Shown here one piece after another: positions 22,854-35,792 of a DNA stretch of 64,000 bases. The position numbers were made by a program, and so were the translations under genes. The notes beneath the pieces are model-generated. The model ran no database searches and was not told the DNA's origin. It worked only from the letters and a program-made list of their open reading frames with translations. This DNA comes from Parietaria judaica (taxonomy: Eukaryota > Streptophyta > Magnoliopsida > Rosales > Urticaceae), in NCBI GenBank assembly GCA_954871525.1, contig OX940868.1, positions 26,593,056 through 26,657,055 of the forward strand, given 5' to 3'. The stretch's first letter is position 1. The number at the start of each line of letters is the position of its first letter.

Positions 22854-25800
22854 TTATGCACTATAATCCTTGCCATAAAATCGGTCCTCCGGGTAAAAAA
22901 CAGCATGCACGATGTTACCTCCAAACTTTCTGCCATTGAGAACATTCCTTGCGTTGGCACAGCCCGCCACGTCAGAGTATTCCAAAAACACCTGAAAGTG
23001 AGGCCATAATAAGTTAATGATAATTACGTGAATCACACGGTCATATATCTAGCAACCGGAATATCCCAGCCACAAATTTTATCCGAAGACATGCACACAC
23101 CAGACATCATATTAAGAAGAGGTAATAAAGGGAGAAACAGCTAAAATTACTTTGTAGCGGACGCATTACCTTTCCGACACCTGGGACTGTCTCTCCATTT
23201 GCGTCGGGACGAGGAATAACGACACTCACCACAATACCTAACAAAAGCAAGAGTAAAAAAAAAATACATTTACCCAAATTAATGTCGATATCGCCTCAAC
23301 CGAACAAAGTTGCAAATGAATAAAACTAGTTGCATAGGCCTAGAGTATATATACCAAATTTTCCACATTCGTCCCTCATGTCTTCTATAATTTCTTCATA
23401 CATTTCATCGTTCGCCAGCTCATCAGCGCTAATGGCCTTCACAAAACAATTAGCACGCAAAATCATTAGCCAAAACAGGGCTTGCATGAGAAATTCAGGG
23501 CTGAAACCTGTATAATACCTCTGTCAAACATAGAATTTTAGTGGCATTCGCTTCACCCATTTCAGGAAAAATCACACCGCCAACTTGCAAAGCCATCTTC
23601 TGTAACTCAAAAGAAACTTGCAAGTTAAAATAGTTATATTGACAGAATATTAGCAGAAAAGAACAAAAAATTGGTTGATACCTGAATGGCTATGTGTTGT
23701 TGTGCCTGTGCCAATATACTATCCTGCTCCGATTTGGACTGCCCAGTGCTGCTGAAGTAGGGAGATTGTGGCATAAAGTAAAGCATTGTATGTACACCAA
23801 ACCCAGAAAGTTATGAAAAGAAGCGATGAATATTTGATCCAGAAAGTTATGAAACGGGAATTGCTAATTTCAATTAGAAGTGGAACCGTGTTAGACCCAA
23901 ACTTGTGTGCAAGGGGGATTAAGAAGTTTTTACCTTTACTTATTAAGTCCTTTATCGTAATTTATAATTTTAGGTGATAGGTGTTAGAGTTAGGATCAGC
24001 CTTGTAAGAGGCTACAGTAGGTAGGGGCTCGTCATGTTTGATGAGTGTCAATTCCAATTTAACATTTTCGGAGAGCCTTTGCTATCAAAGGAAGAGATAA
24101 TATTAATGTGTTTAGTTACTTGATGAATCGATAATCACATCCTTGGTGACTATCTATGATATTTTTCTAACGGTTCCTATTTAACCGGAACAGTTCTTTC
24201 GAGATTTTCAAAAGGGTAAACGGTGTCTGCAGCCCCCTCAACTTTGAGTGAAAAAATAATTTCTTTGATAATAATTATAAGTAGGTGAATTTGAGTGAGA
24301 AAAAAAAAATCTCTATTTATTAAGTTGTAGTTTAAATACTATATTTTCTTTGATTAATCTGATCACTATGTAAAAATCTTTACTTCACAAATTTGAAAAT
24401 ATATGATAACATTTAAAGTTTCGCGTTGGTCTTTTATAAATAATTAAGTCTTTAGGTATTTTCATGTAGTAGAAGTATTGCTGTTATTTATTTCTATGGG
24501 GTTATTAAGGTTTCTAAACCTTATATAAGGCAACCACCTCCTAAATTAGCTGTCATGTTATTACTGGAGTAACTCCATTGGGAGAATTTTCCTGGTTTGA
24601 TTATTGGCTCGGGTCGTTTCTGGCATCTTGCCCTTTTCAAACAAAGTAACAAACGAAGATTAACAAACCTCACAGTAGCACGCCGAACAGTGAGAGTCTT
24701 GTCCCCCATTTTCAACCCATTAAGTGCACCACAAGCAACGTCTGTCACTGAAGGATCCTGGCAAATTCATTGGTTGGAATTAAGTCAATAGATAAACTTC
24801 CCCAGAACCAAGTAAAAAATTGAAGCACTTAATCACAGTATATAAACAAAGGTAAAGAATTTGAAATCAAGACAAGAATTTTAAAACTTGACCATTCACC
24901 TGGTAGACGCAAAAGCCATATCCTTTAGAGTTTCCAGTGTCTTTATCCTTAACAAGGTCGAATCCTCGGAGGGCTCTGCATAGGTGAAAAGAACAAATTT
25001 AAGGATTCAGGCTAATAAGATAAGTTCCTTCAGTTTTTCCATTAACAAAGATGGGATTAATATCACTGTATTTTCTTAACTAAAGAACAAGATTTAAAAG
25101 TATACAAAAATGGTGATTGCTGAAGTCGTTACCCGAAGGACTCGAGCAACTCTCTTATTTGCACTTCCGTAAAATAATATGGAATGCCACCAACGAATAT
25201 ACGTTCAGGTCCCTCTGTACCTGTTATTCCACTATCAATCATATTCGCAAAGTCAGCACCCCAAAAAGACAATTCAAACACAAAGTGCTTAAAAAAAAAA
25301 TCTATATATTCCTCGGACATAGTATTTTCCAACGAATGATCACCCCAAATGAAAGACCTCTACAATTTGAAAATAAATCTTCCCATAAAATAACTGAAAA
25401 AACCCAACTATGTAAATATTATTGCTTATTCCCCTTGCCCAAAAAAATTGTTAAACCTGACTCCTCGGACCTTGGGTATAGAACATGCAAGTTAGCATAT
25501 ACTACATATACATATATAAAGCATACTTACCCTCCTAATGTGAGACCGACTGCAGCTAAGTTAAGGTGAGGACTGGGTTGGCTAGGGCCAAGTGTCGCTG
25601 CTAATGCCGGATTATAGTCTGTTGGCCTTCGAACCCTTACAGCAACCCCCTATTATTTTTAAATGTATAAAGATTTCGATACTATGTAAGTATACCAGCA
25701 CCAGAAGCGTTTTGCTCCCTATAAACCAAAAACAAAACAACATAACACAAAAGTTTAAATTTTAAAAAATAAAAATGTAACATGTCAACTCAAGTCCGAG

Positions 25801-28800
25801 TTATGCCAACTATATCCCAGTGATCTGATAGTATTATAAGTATTTGACGGCAATCTCCCTTTTACTTTACTGATAGGCTTTACCATTGATCATTCCTATA
25901 AGGTGGATTTCACCCCCCAAAATTTCATTTCTATGCAGAGCACGCCCTTGTATTATGGTTATTCTGATAAAAGTTCAGGTGAAAATTGCACTATAAATTA
26001 AAATTTGAAGGAAAATTGCACCGATACTAATTTCAGGGGGCAAAGAGCATCACTAAAAAAAACAGAGGGAACTGCTGTCAGTTACGCCACAAGCGGGTTT
26101 ACTTGCTTAATTTTTCTTAATTTTTTTGCAATGAGGGATAGAAGACAGCTCATGCAACTAAATGCTTGTTATTCATTTAAATTTCATTATTACTTCTTCA
26201 AGTGACCTGAAATTAAAAGAGATTATGTTCAGCAAAAAAACGTAGAATTCACATGCCTCAAATACGATCCCATCTAATGCCATTGCATTACTTGCTTCTT
26301 CAACGGTTCTCATCTCCACAAATGCAAATTTCTTTTCGTGATTAATGTAGACATTGACAACTGAATCACCTGTAAATTTCAGTACACGTGGAAAAAATAA
26401 TTTATTAATTTAGATTTTTCAATGTGGCCAATATGAAATGAAATATTGAGTCTGTGGTACCTGAACCCGGAGAATTTCCTCCAATTGCAGCCATGATACC
26501 ACTAAAGAAAGTGGCAATTGTCTGTAAAAAGATTGAGTCCTTTAATGTGTTAGAAATTACTAGTAGATAACATAATTATAGATCACAGCATTAGATTCCT
26601 AGCCTAGAAACTAAATTATTATTACATAAAATTATTGTAATTGTATAATTTCTTAGATTAGAAATATTATTAAATATTTTTAGGAATCAACTGGGTAGCA
26701 ATGTTTTGTATTTATCAAAGGCTTTTATCTTATGGAATAACTTATTCAGCATTCCACATAATGTTGCATATTATACGCGGTAGAGTTCAATATAATATAG
26801 AATTTTCACGTTCTACGTGCCCGGTTGATTGATTAATTACTTAAACAGGAGAGACAAACCTGTTCATTAGCCAGAGGAGGAAGCCCACCAACGTATACGC
26901 GCCGTGCATGCCTTGTAGCCTGTAAGAGTGAAAGGGAGATTCTACCATAAATTTGCTTGTATAACTTGTAGCTAATACTTGATATGTGGTACCCAGAGAA
27001 GTGGGAAGGTAAAATAAATAATTCTTTTATTAATAGTTGATTACAGAGACTAATATTCTGTACAGCAGTGAATCAGGACAGAAATCACCGATTAGACTAA
27101 TTTTATGGGATCTAACAGTTTCTAGCAAAAGAATGTAAAATATTATAACATAACTGGAACTGAAAATATTTACAGGGAATAAATCTAAACAATAATTACA
27201 TAGAATAACAATCTGAGTTAGATTTTTCACACGGGAAATTACCTGTTGGGTCATGGCTTGAGCTGGCATCATGGGAAGAGAAAGCTGTAATATAGAAAGA
27301 AGTTACAATATCATCCTAAAATAAATCACAGAGGAGTAGCTTATCGGTCATTTTGCCGATCAGAGATACAGACTTGTGTTGTTCCAAACGGTAACATGTT
27401 TTGCATTGCTCCAGGCATTGTTTGAGGAGCACCAAGAAGCTGCTCTGTTTCATATATTAAAAAAAAAAAGTAAAAATGTAACAATTAAAAATTTACTTGA
27501 GTTGGGAACCAAAGAGTCACGAATCCCATAGAGAAGCAATGCATCTAAATACTAGACTTACCGTTAATAGTAACCTATACCTATATATAAATATATATCA
27601 TCATATAATAAAACGAGAAACGAGTTCCATCATTGTAGAACTTCGATGCTAGGAAATAATAATATTAGTAAGTCTACCATAAGACAATTGTAGTCTGTTG
27701 AAGGCCAAGATCCAGCTAATTGATGCATTCTCCGATGAACAAAAAGGCTACGAGGTCACGCCAACCCAACATTGCCTTCTTACCCAAACCATCGACACAA
27801 ACACAAACAAACAACCACACAACACAACCAAACAACACAACAAGGGCTCTCAGTTTCCATGGTAAACCAATAGAAAAATACTTTTCAAGCTGAAACACTT
27901 AAAAGGAACAGCACATACACGTCTATTACAGTAGTATATACTGTGAGAATAATGCCAAACGATTATCGTGTTTAATTGGAAAATAAGATTATTAGCTACG
28001 ATAGATCCGAACCTGTAATATCAGCCCCAAGCATCATGCTGCCCCCAGGTGGTGCCATGTCAAAGCCAGTTGTCCGCTTACTGAAGAAAAAGTACGTGGC
28101 AATCATCAAAAGAAGTATATATAGAAATTGACTAGGATATGTACTCTCTTTTTTCTCACGCTTCACTATCATTTAATATATCGAATGACGTCATTTGAAA
28201 AAGGATAATTAAAGAAGCTTACAACAGATGAACAGAAAAAAGTTTGCCAACGATTTTTAAATCTTAGGGACACGTTATTAGGCCATTAATATATCATTAA
28301 ATGTTGTTGTTTAAATCAAGTGTTAAGTCGATTAGTTAAAATTATGTAATGGATTCATAAACGTTGACGGCCCATTAGGGTGTAAGCATTTTGGTATATT
28401 GAAAAGAAAACAACAACACCACCATTCATAGAACTTAATCTCGAGACGGAGTTTAGTGAAGAGTGGTGAAGCTCCCGTTAATCGTGTTATAACGACATAA
28501 TTGAATAAAGACTCAGATCAAAGAAAGAGTCAGGCTTTGTAACCTTTTACTGCGAGAACGAGGCGGTGATCTAGAATGGTTCCTCGATGATCTCTCCCTC
28601 GAGCGAGAACGCACCCTCGGCCTATGCCTCCTGTCTCTATCATTGTCATAATCACGGTGCCTACAACAACATGTCAGATTCAATATTCAGAGGAAAAGAA
28701 TCTCACTGCATTCAGATTCCAACAAAAACACAAAGAACATATGGAAATGCCTGTCGTAATCTCGTCTTGGACGACGGTCATAGCTCTCCCCTCTGCCTCT

Positions 28801-29056
28801 CTCGTCCCTGGAGCTTCTATCCCTACCGTAGTCCCTCGTCGCCGACCTCTCGTGGTTCGCTCCATGCGAATTACGCTGAAACAATCGCAACAAATTCTTG
28901 GATCACGCAACTAATCGCGACTAAGACGTGTGCTCACTGCAACAACAGTACTGAATAGAGAAGAATCCGTGAAGGGCGGAATCAAATTCTGTGGAAGATG
29001 GTTACCTTGCTCCTGGTAGAGGTGTATTCATCCCCACTGCCATCGAAATTCGACAT
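22854..29056 (-). CDS. U2AF65: Splicing factor U2AF large subunit (U2AF65)
   Basis: 18 coding exons, 509 residues: 29006-29056, 28751-28875, 28544-28660, 28013-28080, 27374-27444, 27243-27284, 26860-26919, 26461-26521, 26257-26369, 25531-25649, 25133-25231, 24900-24975, 24669-24757, 23682-23751, 23519-23599, 23355-23436, 23170-23237, 22854-22991. The protein binds the polypyrimidine tract and recruits U2 snRNP to 3' splice sites with U2AF35. An Arg/Ser/Asp-rich domain spans about 18-100. RRM1 has VYVGGLP at 166-172 and KKFAFVEM at 211-218. RRM2 has IFVGGIP at 287-293 and KGYGFCVY at 326-333. The C-terminal UHM is at about 405-509 with Arg-Lys-Phe at 485-487. It ends KDYSA, as in plant homologues. 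Introns after exons 2 and 9 start GC, not GT; the others are GT-AG. The RS domain is shorter than in the longest plant forms. Confidence 0.94.
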
Positions 29057-29070
29057 TGAAGCTGGATTTG

Positions 29071-29078
29071 AAACCCTA
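29071..29078 (+). promoter_or_regulatory. Telo-box upstream of U2AF65
   Basis: AAACCCTA, 15 bases upstream of the ATG (minus-strand gene). Telo-boxes are typical of leaders and promoters of plant genes for basic cell machinery. The same motif is found in front of TFB2 in this window. Confidence 0.5.
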
Positions 29079-29182
29079 GGAAGCGAATTTGGGAAATTCT
29101 GGCGTAAGGCGTAGAACTCAACGAGATGTGTGTGAGAGTGCAGTGTCGCCTACTTGAAAGTTGAAAGTGAGTGGGCTCTCGC

Positions 29183-29189
29183 TTTATAA
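29183..29189 (-). promoter_or_regulatory. TATA box of U2AF65
   Basis: Minus-strand CTTATAAAGCG, about 125 bases upstream of the ATG in otherwise GC-richer sequence, giving a leader of about 95 bases. Confidence 0.55.
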
Positions 29190-29199
29190 GCCCCAAAAT

Positions 29200-30700
29200 T
29201 TAGTATTAGGCTCTCAAATTAAGTTGTTAAATCGTAATCGTAATTCTAATCGAATCGTACTAAAATAAAATAGTAATTGTAATCGTAAACGTAAACAATT
29301 ATAACGTTTCGTTGAACTTTTATATTGAAAAGAGGAATTCTCTTTGTATTAGTGATATGTAGGGGTTGCAATACTGGCCTACACAAAACACCATACGGTT
29401 ATGACACGATATAGATGAGCCTGTCATGAATGGTTGTGAATTCAAATGAGTGAGCACAATACGAATACAATAACATGTTAAGATCTAATTAAACACGATT
29501 AACGAACATATATATTTATATGATGCATTTAAATATAAACTATAAATTATTTTAATTCTTGTTATTATACGAAATTTATGTTTTTTCTTGATTGATTCAC
29601 GTTGTTCAATTGATGAAATTAAAAAATTGTTACTAACTTATAAAATCTTAGGTACAGTATAATTACATAGATTAAGTTCAACGAGTCTAATGTGAATTAA
29701 TTTATCATATAAAGATACTTGAATCAGTTCAACAAGTTAAACGGGGTGACACGATAAACACGCTTTGTAAATGATGCGAGTCTGTGTTTCATCTTCTAAC
29801 ACGTTTAGTAATCGGGGCGTGTCTGAGTTTCATCATCCAATCTTCTAACACTATAGTTGCATGTAGGAGTGAAAAGAAAAAAACCGTAACCTAAATATCA
29901 AATCGAAAACTATATATACATATACTGTATATATACTGAATAAAAACCAAATACTTATATATCACTCAATAGTGATATTCAAATATTATAAAATTACCCA
30001 AAATAAAAACCGAATTTGTTACATTAGAATTTAATAAATAATTTTATATTGCTCAATGTATAAACCTTATTTATATAACAATTAACAAGTATCGAGTTTA
30101 TTAGTTTCAAGTATATATTTACATATATAACAAACACTTTATTTGTATATATTTATAAAGAAACCAAACCAAAAACCGAGTATCTCATATCTATTGGTAA
30201 GGAAACCAAGTAATTGATGCATTGACTAGTATTTGTGCACATATTTTGGGACAACAATTGTGGCCTTCGCATGGAGTTTACTTCATCTATTGAAATGATG
30301 ACATGTGTTTAAGAGACTTTACGTCCAACTACCTTTATTCTAATTCGATTTACTATGTAACTTTGATATATTTCATTTATATTATTTTGAGCCCCGTTTC
30401 TTTCGTTGTGTTTTTTGGCTCCCAATCCAGTTGAGCTTCGAGTTCAAAAAAAAATATGTACCTTTTTCTGTTTTAAAAAAAAAGTATTTACATATGTAAT
30501 GTAAAACCATAAAATTATAATAACAACGAATATACCATTTTTACTATTTTTGAAATCTAGTAGTTAAATTCACATTTTTTTTTTTATAGTGTAGTGTTAG
30601 ACTTTTAGTTATAAAAAAAAAAAAAAAATTCTACAAGTGGAAAAGAGTGAGACTTAGCATCGAGATGAGCGGGTATACTATTCCCCGTTAAGCCCGGTGC
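29200..30700. other. Intergenic region between U2AF65 and CBSX5, divergent promoters
   Basis: The two genes diverge from here. The region is AT-rich. It contains decayed repeats: about 29355-29850 begins GTAGGGGTTGCAATACTGG and is full of ACACGA motifs, in the manner of a decayed hAT MITE. About 29860-30200 has AACCAAAC-rich sequence starting GTAGGAGTGAAAAG. Ends and target duplications are not clear. Confidence 0.35.
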
Positions 30701-30704
30701 GTCC

Positions 30705-30712
30705 CTATAAAG
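30705..30712 (+). promoter_or_regulatory. TATA box of the CBSX5-like gene
   Basis: CTATAAAG about 105 bases upstream of the ATG at 30815, followed by a pyrimidine-rich leader (CTTCTCTCTCTCC). Confidence 0.6.
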
Positions 30713-30814
30713 TCTCACCATTCGCCCATTTCCCTCCACATTATTATTGAATTCTTCCAAACTCCTCTCTCCACCACAAACCCACCCTTCCTTCTCTCTC
30801 TCCAATCCCCGTGT

Positions 30815-32021
30815 ATGGCAGCCAATCTCCGCACGCGGCTGGTCTCCGACCTATGCCTCGGCAAGCCCGCGCTTAGGTGGCTCTCCGTCTCCGCCACCGT
30901 GGCCGAAGCCATCTCCGCGCTCAAGAGGTTCGGAGAGAGCTACATCAGCGTCTGGGCTTGCCGCTGCGGCCAGCCCGACCAGACCGCCGAATGCCGCTGC
31001 CTGGGCAAGGTCTGCACCGGCGACGTCATATGCTTCCTCGCCCGGGAGGAGAACTTGCGCTCTCCCGCCACCGCGCTCCAGGCTCCCGTCTCCGTCCTCC
31101 TCCCCAAGCTCCCCGGCCTCGTCCGGCATTTGCGCCCCGACGCCAGGTTCGTCGTCTTTTGTATGCTCCGTTCTGGATTGGATGTATTGTATTGTATGTG
31201 ATCGGTTTCCGTTTTCAAGGTTGTTGGACGCCATTGATTTGATCTTGGAAGGAGCGCAGAACCTGGTGATTCCGATCGAGAGCAAAAAGAAGAAGAAAAT
31301 GTCAACGAGCCACAACGACGGCGAGTACTGTTGGCTCACGCAGGAGGACATCGTCCGGTACCTCCTCAACTGCATCGGCAGCTTCAGCCCGACCCCCGCC
31401 AGCCCCGTCGGCTCTCTTGGCCTCGTCGAATCGGTTCTCGCCGTCCATCACGAGGAAACCGCGCTCTCCGTGCTCCCCCTCATCTCCGAGTCGCTCGCGC
31501 GCCAGACTTCTGTCGCCGTCGTCGACGGAGAATCCCGCCTCATTGGCGAGATCTCACCCCTCGCACTCAACACCTGCGACGAGACTGCCGCCGCGGCCGT
31601 CGCAGCGCTCTCCGCCGGCGACCTGATGTCCTACATTGAAGGCACTGCCCCGCCAGAGGATCTCGTCCAGCTGGTGCTGAAAGACGGGAACTGTGGGGCT
31701 CTGTTGGATTGGATGGAGGACAGCTCCACGGTTTCGTCGTCACTATCGTCGTCGTCATCGCTCTGCTCGTCCTCATCGGATGAGGAACTCGGGAGCTCTC
31801 GGAGCAGCGGCGGACGGGCTGGAAGCAGCTCGTCGAGGAACGGGAGGAGGTCAGAGGCTGTGGTCGTAAACCCGCGGAGCTCATTGGTGGCGGTGATGAT
31901 TCAGGCACTGACCCACCGGTCGGGCTACGCGTGGGTCGTCGAGGACGACGGGACGCTGAACGGGATCGTGACGTTTTCCGGGATGTTGAAAGTTTTCAGG
32001 GCACGGATGAATACCATGTGA
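30815..32021 (+). CDS. CBSX5: CBS domain protein, CBSX5-like
   Basis: Two exons, 30815-31146 and 31220-32021, with a 73-base GT-AG intron; 377 residues. The N-terminal block (LVSDLCLGKPALRWLSVSAT, then ALKR) and the C-terminal block (ALTHRSGYAWVVEDDGTLNG, then IVTFSGMLKV) are CBS halves, the adenosyl-ligand-binding modules. A second CBS pair is suggested between about 170 and 260 (LSVLPLISESLARQTSVAVV). A Ser-rich low-complexity linker runs at about 300-345. Cys-rich CRCGQ...CRC at about 49-62 is also seen in the plant CBSX5/CBSX6 type. The first exon and most of the second are very GC-rich (about 60% or more). Without the splice the frame stops at 31201. The ligand and target are not known to me for this class. 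Confidence 0.92.
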
Positions 32022-33367
32022 CAGGAGCATCAAGTTGCGAGAATTCTCATGGAATCGTATGGTAAAAGCAAAAATTGTCAAAAAGAACAAGTCAAGTATT
32101 TTAATTTGTATTTTTTTTTTCAAACACATGGAATATGTGATTATTTGTATTACTTTTGCCAGACACACTTGTTCTTGAATGGAGGCTGAGATGCCACAAA
32201 ACTAAAAAAGAATTAGAATCTAATCCACGATTCTTTGATTGCAGCCACCCAAGACAAACTTGGCTTGAGATTCAGATGTGGTAATTTTGACCAGAAATAT
32301 TTTGGCATATTTGTGTATAATTTAAGATTAAACCTATACTATAATCAGACAGCTTTCAATAGATGTCAAATTGTCAATACGTTCTGTGTTTTATATTGAG
32401 AACCTGAGATACACTTCTACTACCTGATTAGCATTTTTTTGTTGTATATAGGGAGAGGGGCATTTAGGGGTATATTTAAATTATGTCTTTATGATTCCTT
32501 GCACTTATTTCATTGGGAACCGAATAATTATATATTTTACGACTTAGATAGATAGTATATTTATTCTAAGTTAAAATGCACAGTTTAGTTAGGTCAAAAT
32601 GAACATGATTCAAGCTATGTTGTCAGAGTTAGTAAATTCTCGTCCTTAATTTCAAACGTGTACATTATACTGCAATACACAAAATCCAAAGAAAAGAAAA
32701 AAAGGTACGGATTTGCACAAATCTAAAATCAAAATTTAAAACGTTTTTCTACCATCAATAATAAAATTGACATTAAATTTCATAGTTATTTCTCTCTTGA
32801 TATACATAATCAGTGTGAGAATTACGACTATCGACAAGAGGATAAGGGTATTTTAAAGAAAGTTTTCATCGACTCTCAGATTGCGTAAATTGCAGAATTA
32901 ATTACACACAAATTATTTATTTATTTTTGGAGTATGAAAGTAAATTACACAAGTGATTTGGTAAATATAGTAGTATATCGTTGCTTCTAATCATATAGAT
33001 GGGATCTGCAGAGGGTTATGTTCTATTACTGTTGCATTTATCGTGATCATCTTTGGAAAAGCCATGCTCGACATTGAACACACCAAGCGACATATAAATA
33101 TAGTATCTAGAAGAAAACTATATAAAAACCACCAGAGCTTCACAATAATGAACACATATCAGACAGCTTTTCGTGACAAACAAAAACAAAAAACAATGCG
33201 AGTATAAATAGAGTACAACAACATGAAACAAGTCTGTCAAGTGAAGCCTTATTGTATAGTATAATCTCCTCTTTCCCAATACTCTTATTCGTTGCTTGGA
33301 AAGGATAGCTATAATCAGCCGATGTGACGTGACTGTTTTTATTTGAAAGAAAAACCGGAACTCGGAG
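32022..33367. other. Intergenic DNA between two convergent genes
   Basis: The 3' ends of the CBSX5-like gene (+) and the TPR-like gene (-) face each other. AT-rich, with no gene or defined repeat seen. A poly(A)-signal-like AT-rich segment lies at 32040-32110. Confidence 0.4.
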
Positions 33368-35567
33368 CTAGAAGCGCCTATTACTCAGCTCAGAAATGCA
33401 GGTGGACAAAGCTTCTCTTACTTGCACGTTGTTTGAGTTTATATCGAGGGCGTCTTCGTATAGCCTCTTCGCCTGGTTCAGCAACTTCGCTGTCTCTTTG
33501 CTGTTGACTGGCCGCAAGTACGACCTCTGCTGCAGAATAACGCCCCATCTGTATAATGCTGTCGGTTACATAGCCCGGTTAGAGTCGAATGAGGCTGATA
33601 CTTGCAAACACAGCAGTGAAATGAAGAAATGGTGATCGATTTCAATTATTTGAAGGTGTCGTTCGACTTACCATCAGGTGCGTAAACGCTGCCTTTGGAC
33701 ATCATCGCGTCAAACTTGTCGATTGCAGCTAGAAATACCTTGTCGGCTTCAAAAGCAGCCTCCTGAGAGGCAAACAGCTTTTTTTAATCACGAGGGAACC
33801 AAATCACCGGAGCACATTAGAGGGAAAAAAGCTTACCGGTCCAATATCTGAGATCAACTGAGCACGGAAAGTGAGAGCAAGACCCCAATTGTACAAAGCC
33901 CTCGGATCACTTCCGTCGATGGACAAAGCCGCTCTATATTTTCTTCCGGCTTCCATGAGCAGCTCTTCGCACTCTTCACATACATTAATAAGGGTAGATG
34001 CAATGTCATCTTTTCTGTTGATATGATTTCGGGCTGTTTCCCAAGTTCCGGTTCTATTAAGTAGACTTCTCAGCTCGCGGCTAATCCGTAGCTTTAGCTC
34101 TCCATGAAGAAGGTAAGTATTTCCCAATTGCCCAACAGCTAACAGGCTTTCTGGCTTCAAAGCAACTCCCTTTGATAAAAGTTGAGCACACCGGTTCAAC
34201 ATAATCTCGGCTCGTTCCCTTTCGTCTTCGTCTCTCATAAACTCTTTAGCTTGTGTGAGGAGACTACTAGCTTCTTCAAGATAACGGTCAAATATCGCAT
34301 CATCTGAAGTATCTTCTCCGTAGGGTGATTCTTTCGTTATGTTTTCGCTTTTGTGTCTGCTACGAGAAGAAGATCTGTACACATCCTCCGACCGCTCAAC
34401 CTTTTGCTCTCGTACAAAAGAAGCTTCGGTTTCTGTGTGTTCCATTCTTACACTAAAATTTACAGACTCGAGAAGATTATCACGGGATTCCCATGTCTCG
34501 GTTTGATCGTGGCCCGTCTTCAAAGAGATACTGCGGTTATCGCGTGACTGCATTCTCTTTTTCTGGAAACTATACTCTCTGGATCTGCCATTGCTAAAGC
34601 CTTTCGAATATCCACCGACATCCTTCCAGTTGGCACTGCCATTTCTTACCTTCTGATCTCCATTCTCATCAAACGAGAGTTCATTCAATAAATTGCGAGA
34701 AAGAGGAGAATCTATATTCAGCTCATTGCCACTAACAGGCGACTGAACCGCGTCTTCTTCCACAGAAGAAACCGAATTACCAGTTCGGGTTTGATCATCA
34801 ACTGCAGCCTCGACACATTTAACGAAATTCTTCGCAATAGCGGGCTTCTGAGTGATTACATTCTCCCTAAACAAGCCTCGAACAGACTGCAATAACTCGA
34901 AACCAATTTCACCGAGCTCTTTCTTTCTTCTATTAGGCGATTTTTCGTTACACATCTCGATGACATCCCTGGCTTCAGAGGCTGAAGAAGCAATGGATTC
35001 GAGTACTCTGCTATAATCTTCGAGATCACTGACTTGAACTTGTCTAGAATCAATAGCCTTCTCTACTTTGCGCTTGAGATTACTCGCATTGATACCGAAA
35101 TCGTCAACAATCTTCCGCAATCTCCTGAATGTGTCCATGTAAACCCTAGGAATTTCAACCTTCTCCCGGTTCCTACTCTCACCGCTCCCACGAACGAGCC
35201 CAAAAGAGAACCCAACAGCGAAAACCAACACAGAAGCGGGAAAGACGACAATGGACGAAACCCTAACCCTAGAAATGGCGAAAGCGCAGAGTAGGCCTAA
35301 GAGAAACACGAATATTTGCTTCCGATCGTCGACCCCGAGAGAAGCGAGAAAGAGACGGAGCTCCTCGCCGGAGCGGTCCGAGTCGGCGGGATCGTCCCAG
35401 CCTCCGTAGCTCGCTGACAGGGAAGGAGGGTCCGCTCTGGCGAGGGAGAGCCTGAGGGGTCGCGGTCTGGGACGCCATTTGAGGGCCCGATTATCCCGAG
35501 AAAGCGGTGGAAAATGGAAGAGGAGGAAGGAAGATGGAGGGAGAAGTTTGTGAGTGCATAGGGACAT
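33368..35567 (-). CDS. Plastid-type membrane protein with C-terminal TPR-like region
   Basis: Three exons: 33837-35567, 33672-33762, 33368-33558; 670 residues, all GT-AG. The codon before the ATG is TTG, so the start is the ATG at 35567. Residues 1 to about 50 are rich in Ser, Arg and Pro without acids, like a chloroplast transit peptide. Two hydrophobic segments at about 84-100 and 105-125 are likely transmembrane helices. A long charged, helical middle follows, then a C-terminal third with TPR-like helices (YLEEASSLLTQAKEFM, then LSKGVALKPESLLAVGQLGN, DPRALYNWGLALTFRA, and RLYEDALDINSNN). The TPR fits and the helix-rich design suggest a thylakoid or envelope scaffold or assembly factor. That function is inference; I do not recognise a named protein. 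Confidence 0.88.
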
Positions 35568-35630
35568 CAAGCCTCACCTGGGTTGGGTTCGCACTTCTCC
35601 GGGCACTGACTGAGCTTCGTCGGTTTCACA

Positions 35631-35792
35631 TAGGGGGTGAGCGTGGGTTGGTGACCGATGTTTTCTGTGGATCCGACCCGATCATTACCGTCTCTGTAAA
35701 AAAAAAAAACATCCGACCTAAAAAAATTTAATGTCCGAACCAAACCGACCGATAAAAAAATCGGGTTGAATTGGTTTGGGTCGATGTGGCCC
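35631..35792 (+). repeat. hAT MITE fragment (5' half)
   Basis: Begins TAGGGGGTGAGCG and follows the first quarter of the intact hAT MITE at 58500-59135 (GATGTTTT, AATCGGGTTG, TTTGGGTCG, then GTGGCCC), where the match stops. It sits 64 bases upstream of the ATG of the TPR-like gene, so it lies in or at that gene's promoter or leader. Confidence 0.6.

Noticed and set aside
30851..31375. Long minus-strand ORF over CBSX5
   Set aside because: Antisense of a GC-rich exon; crosses the intron and matches nothing.
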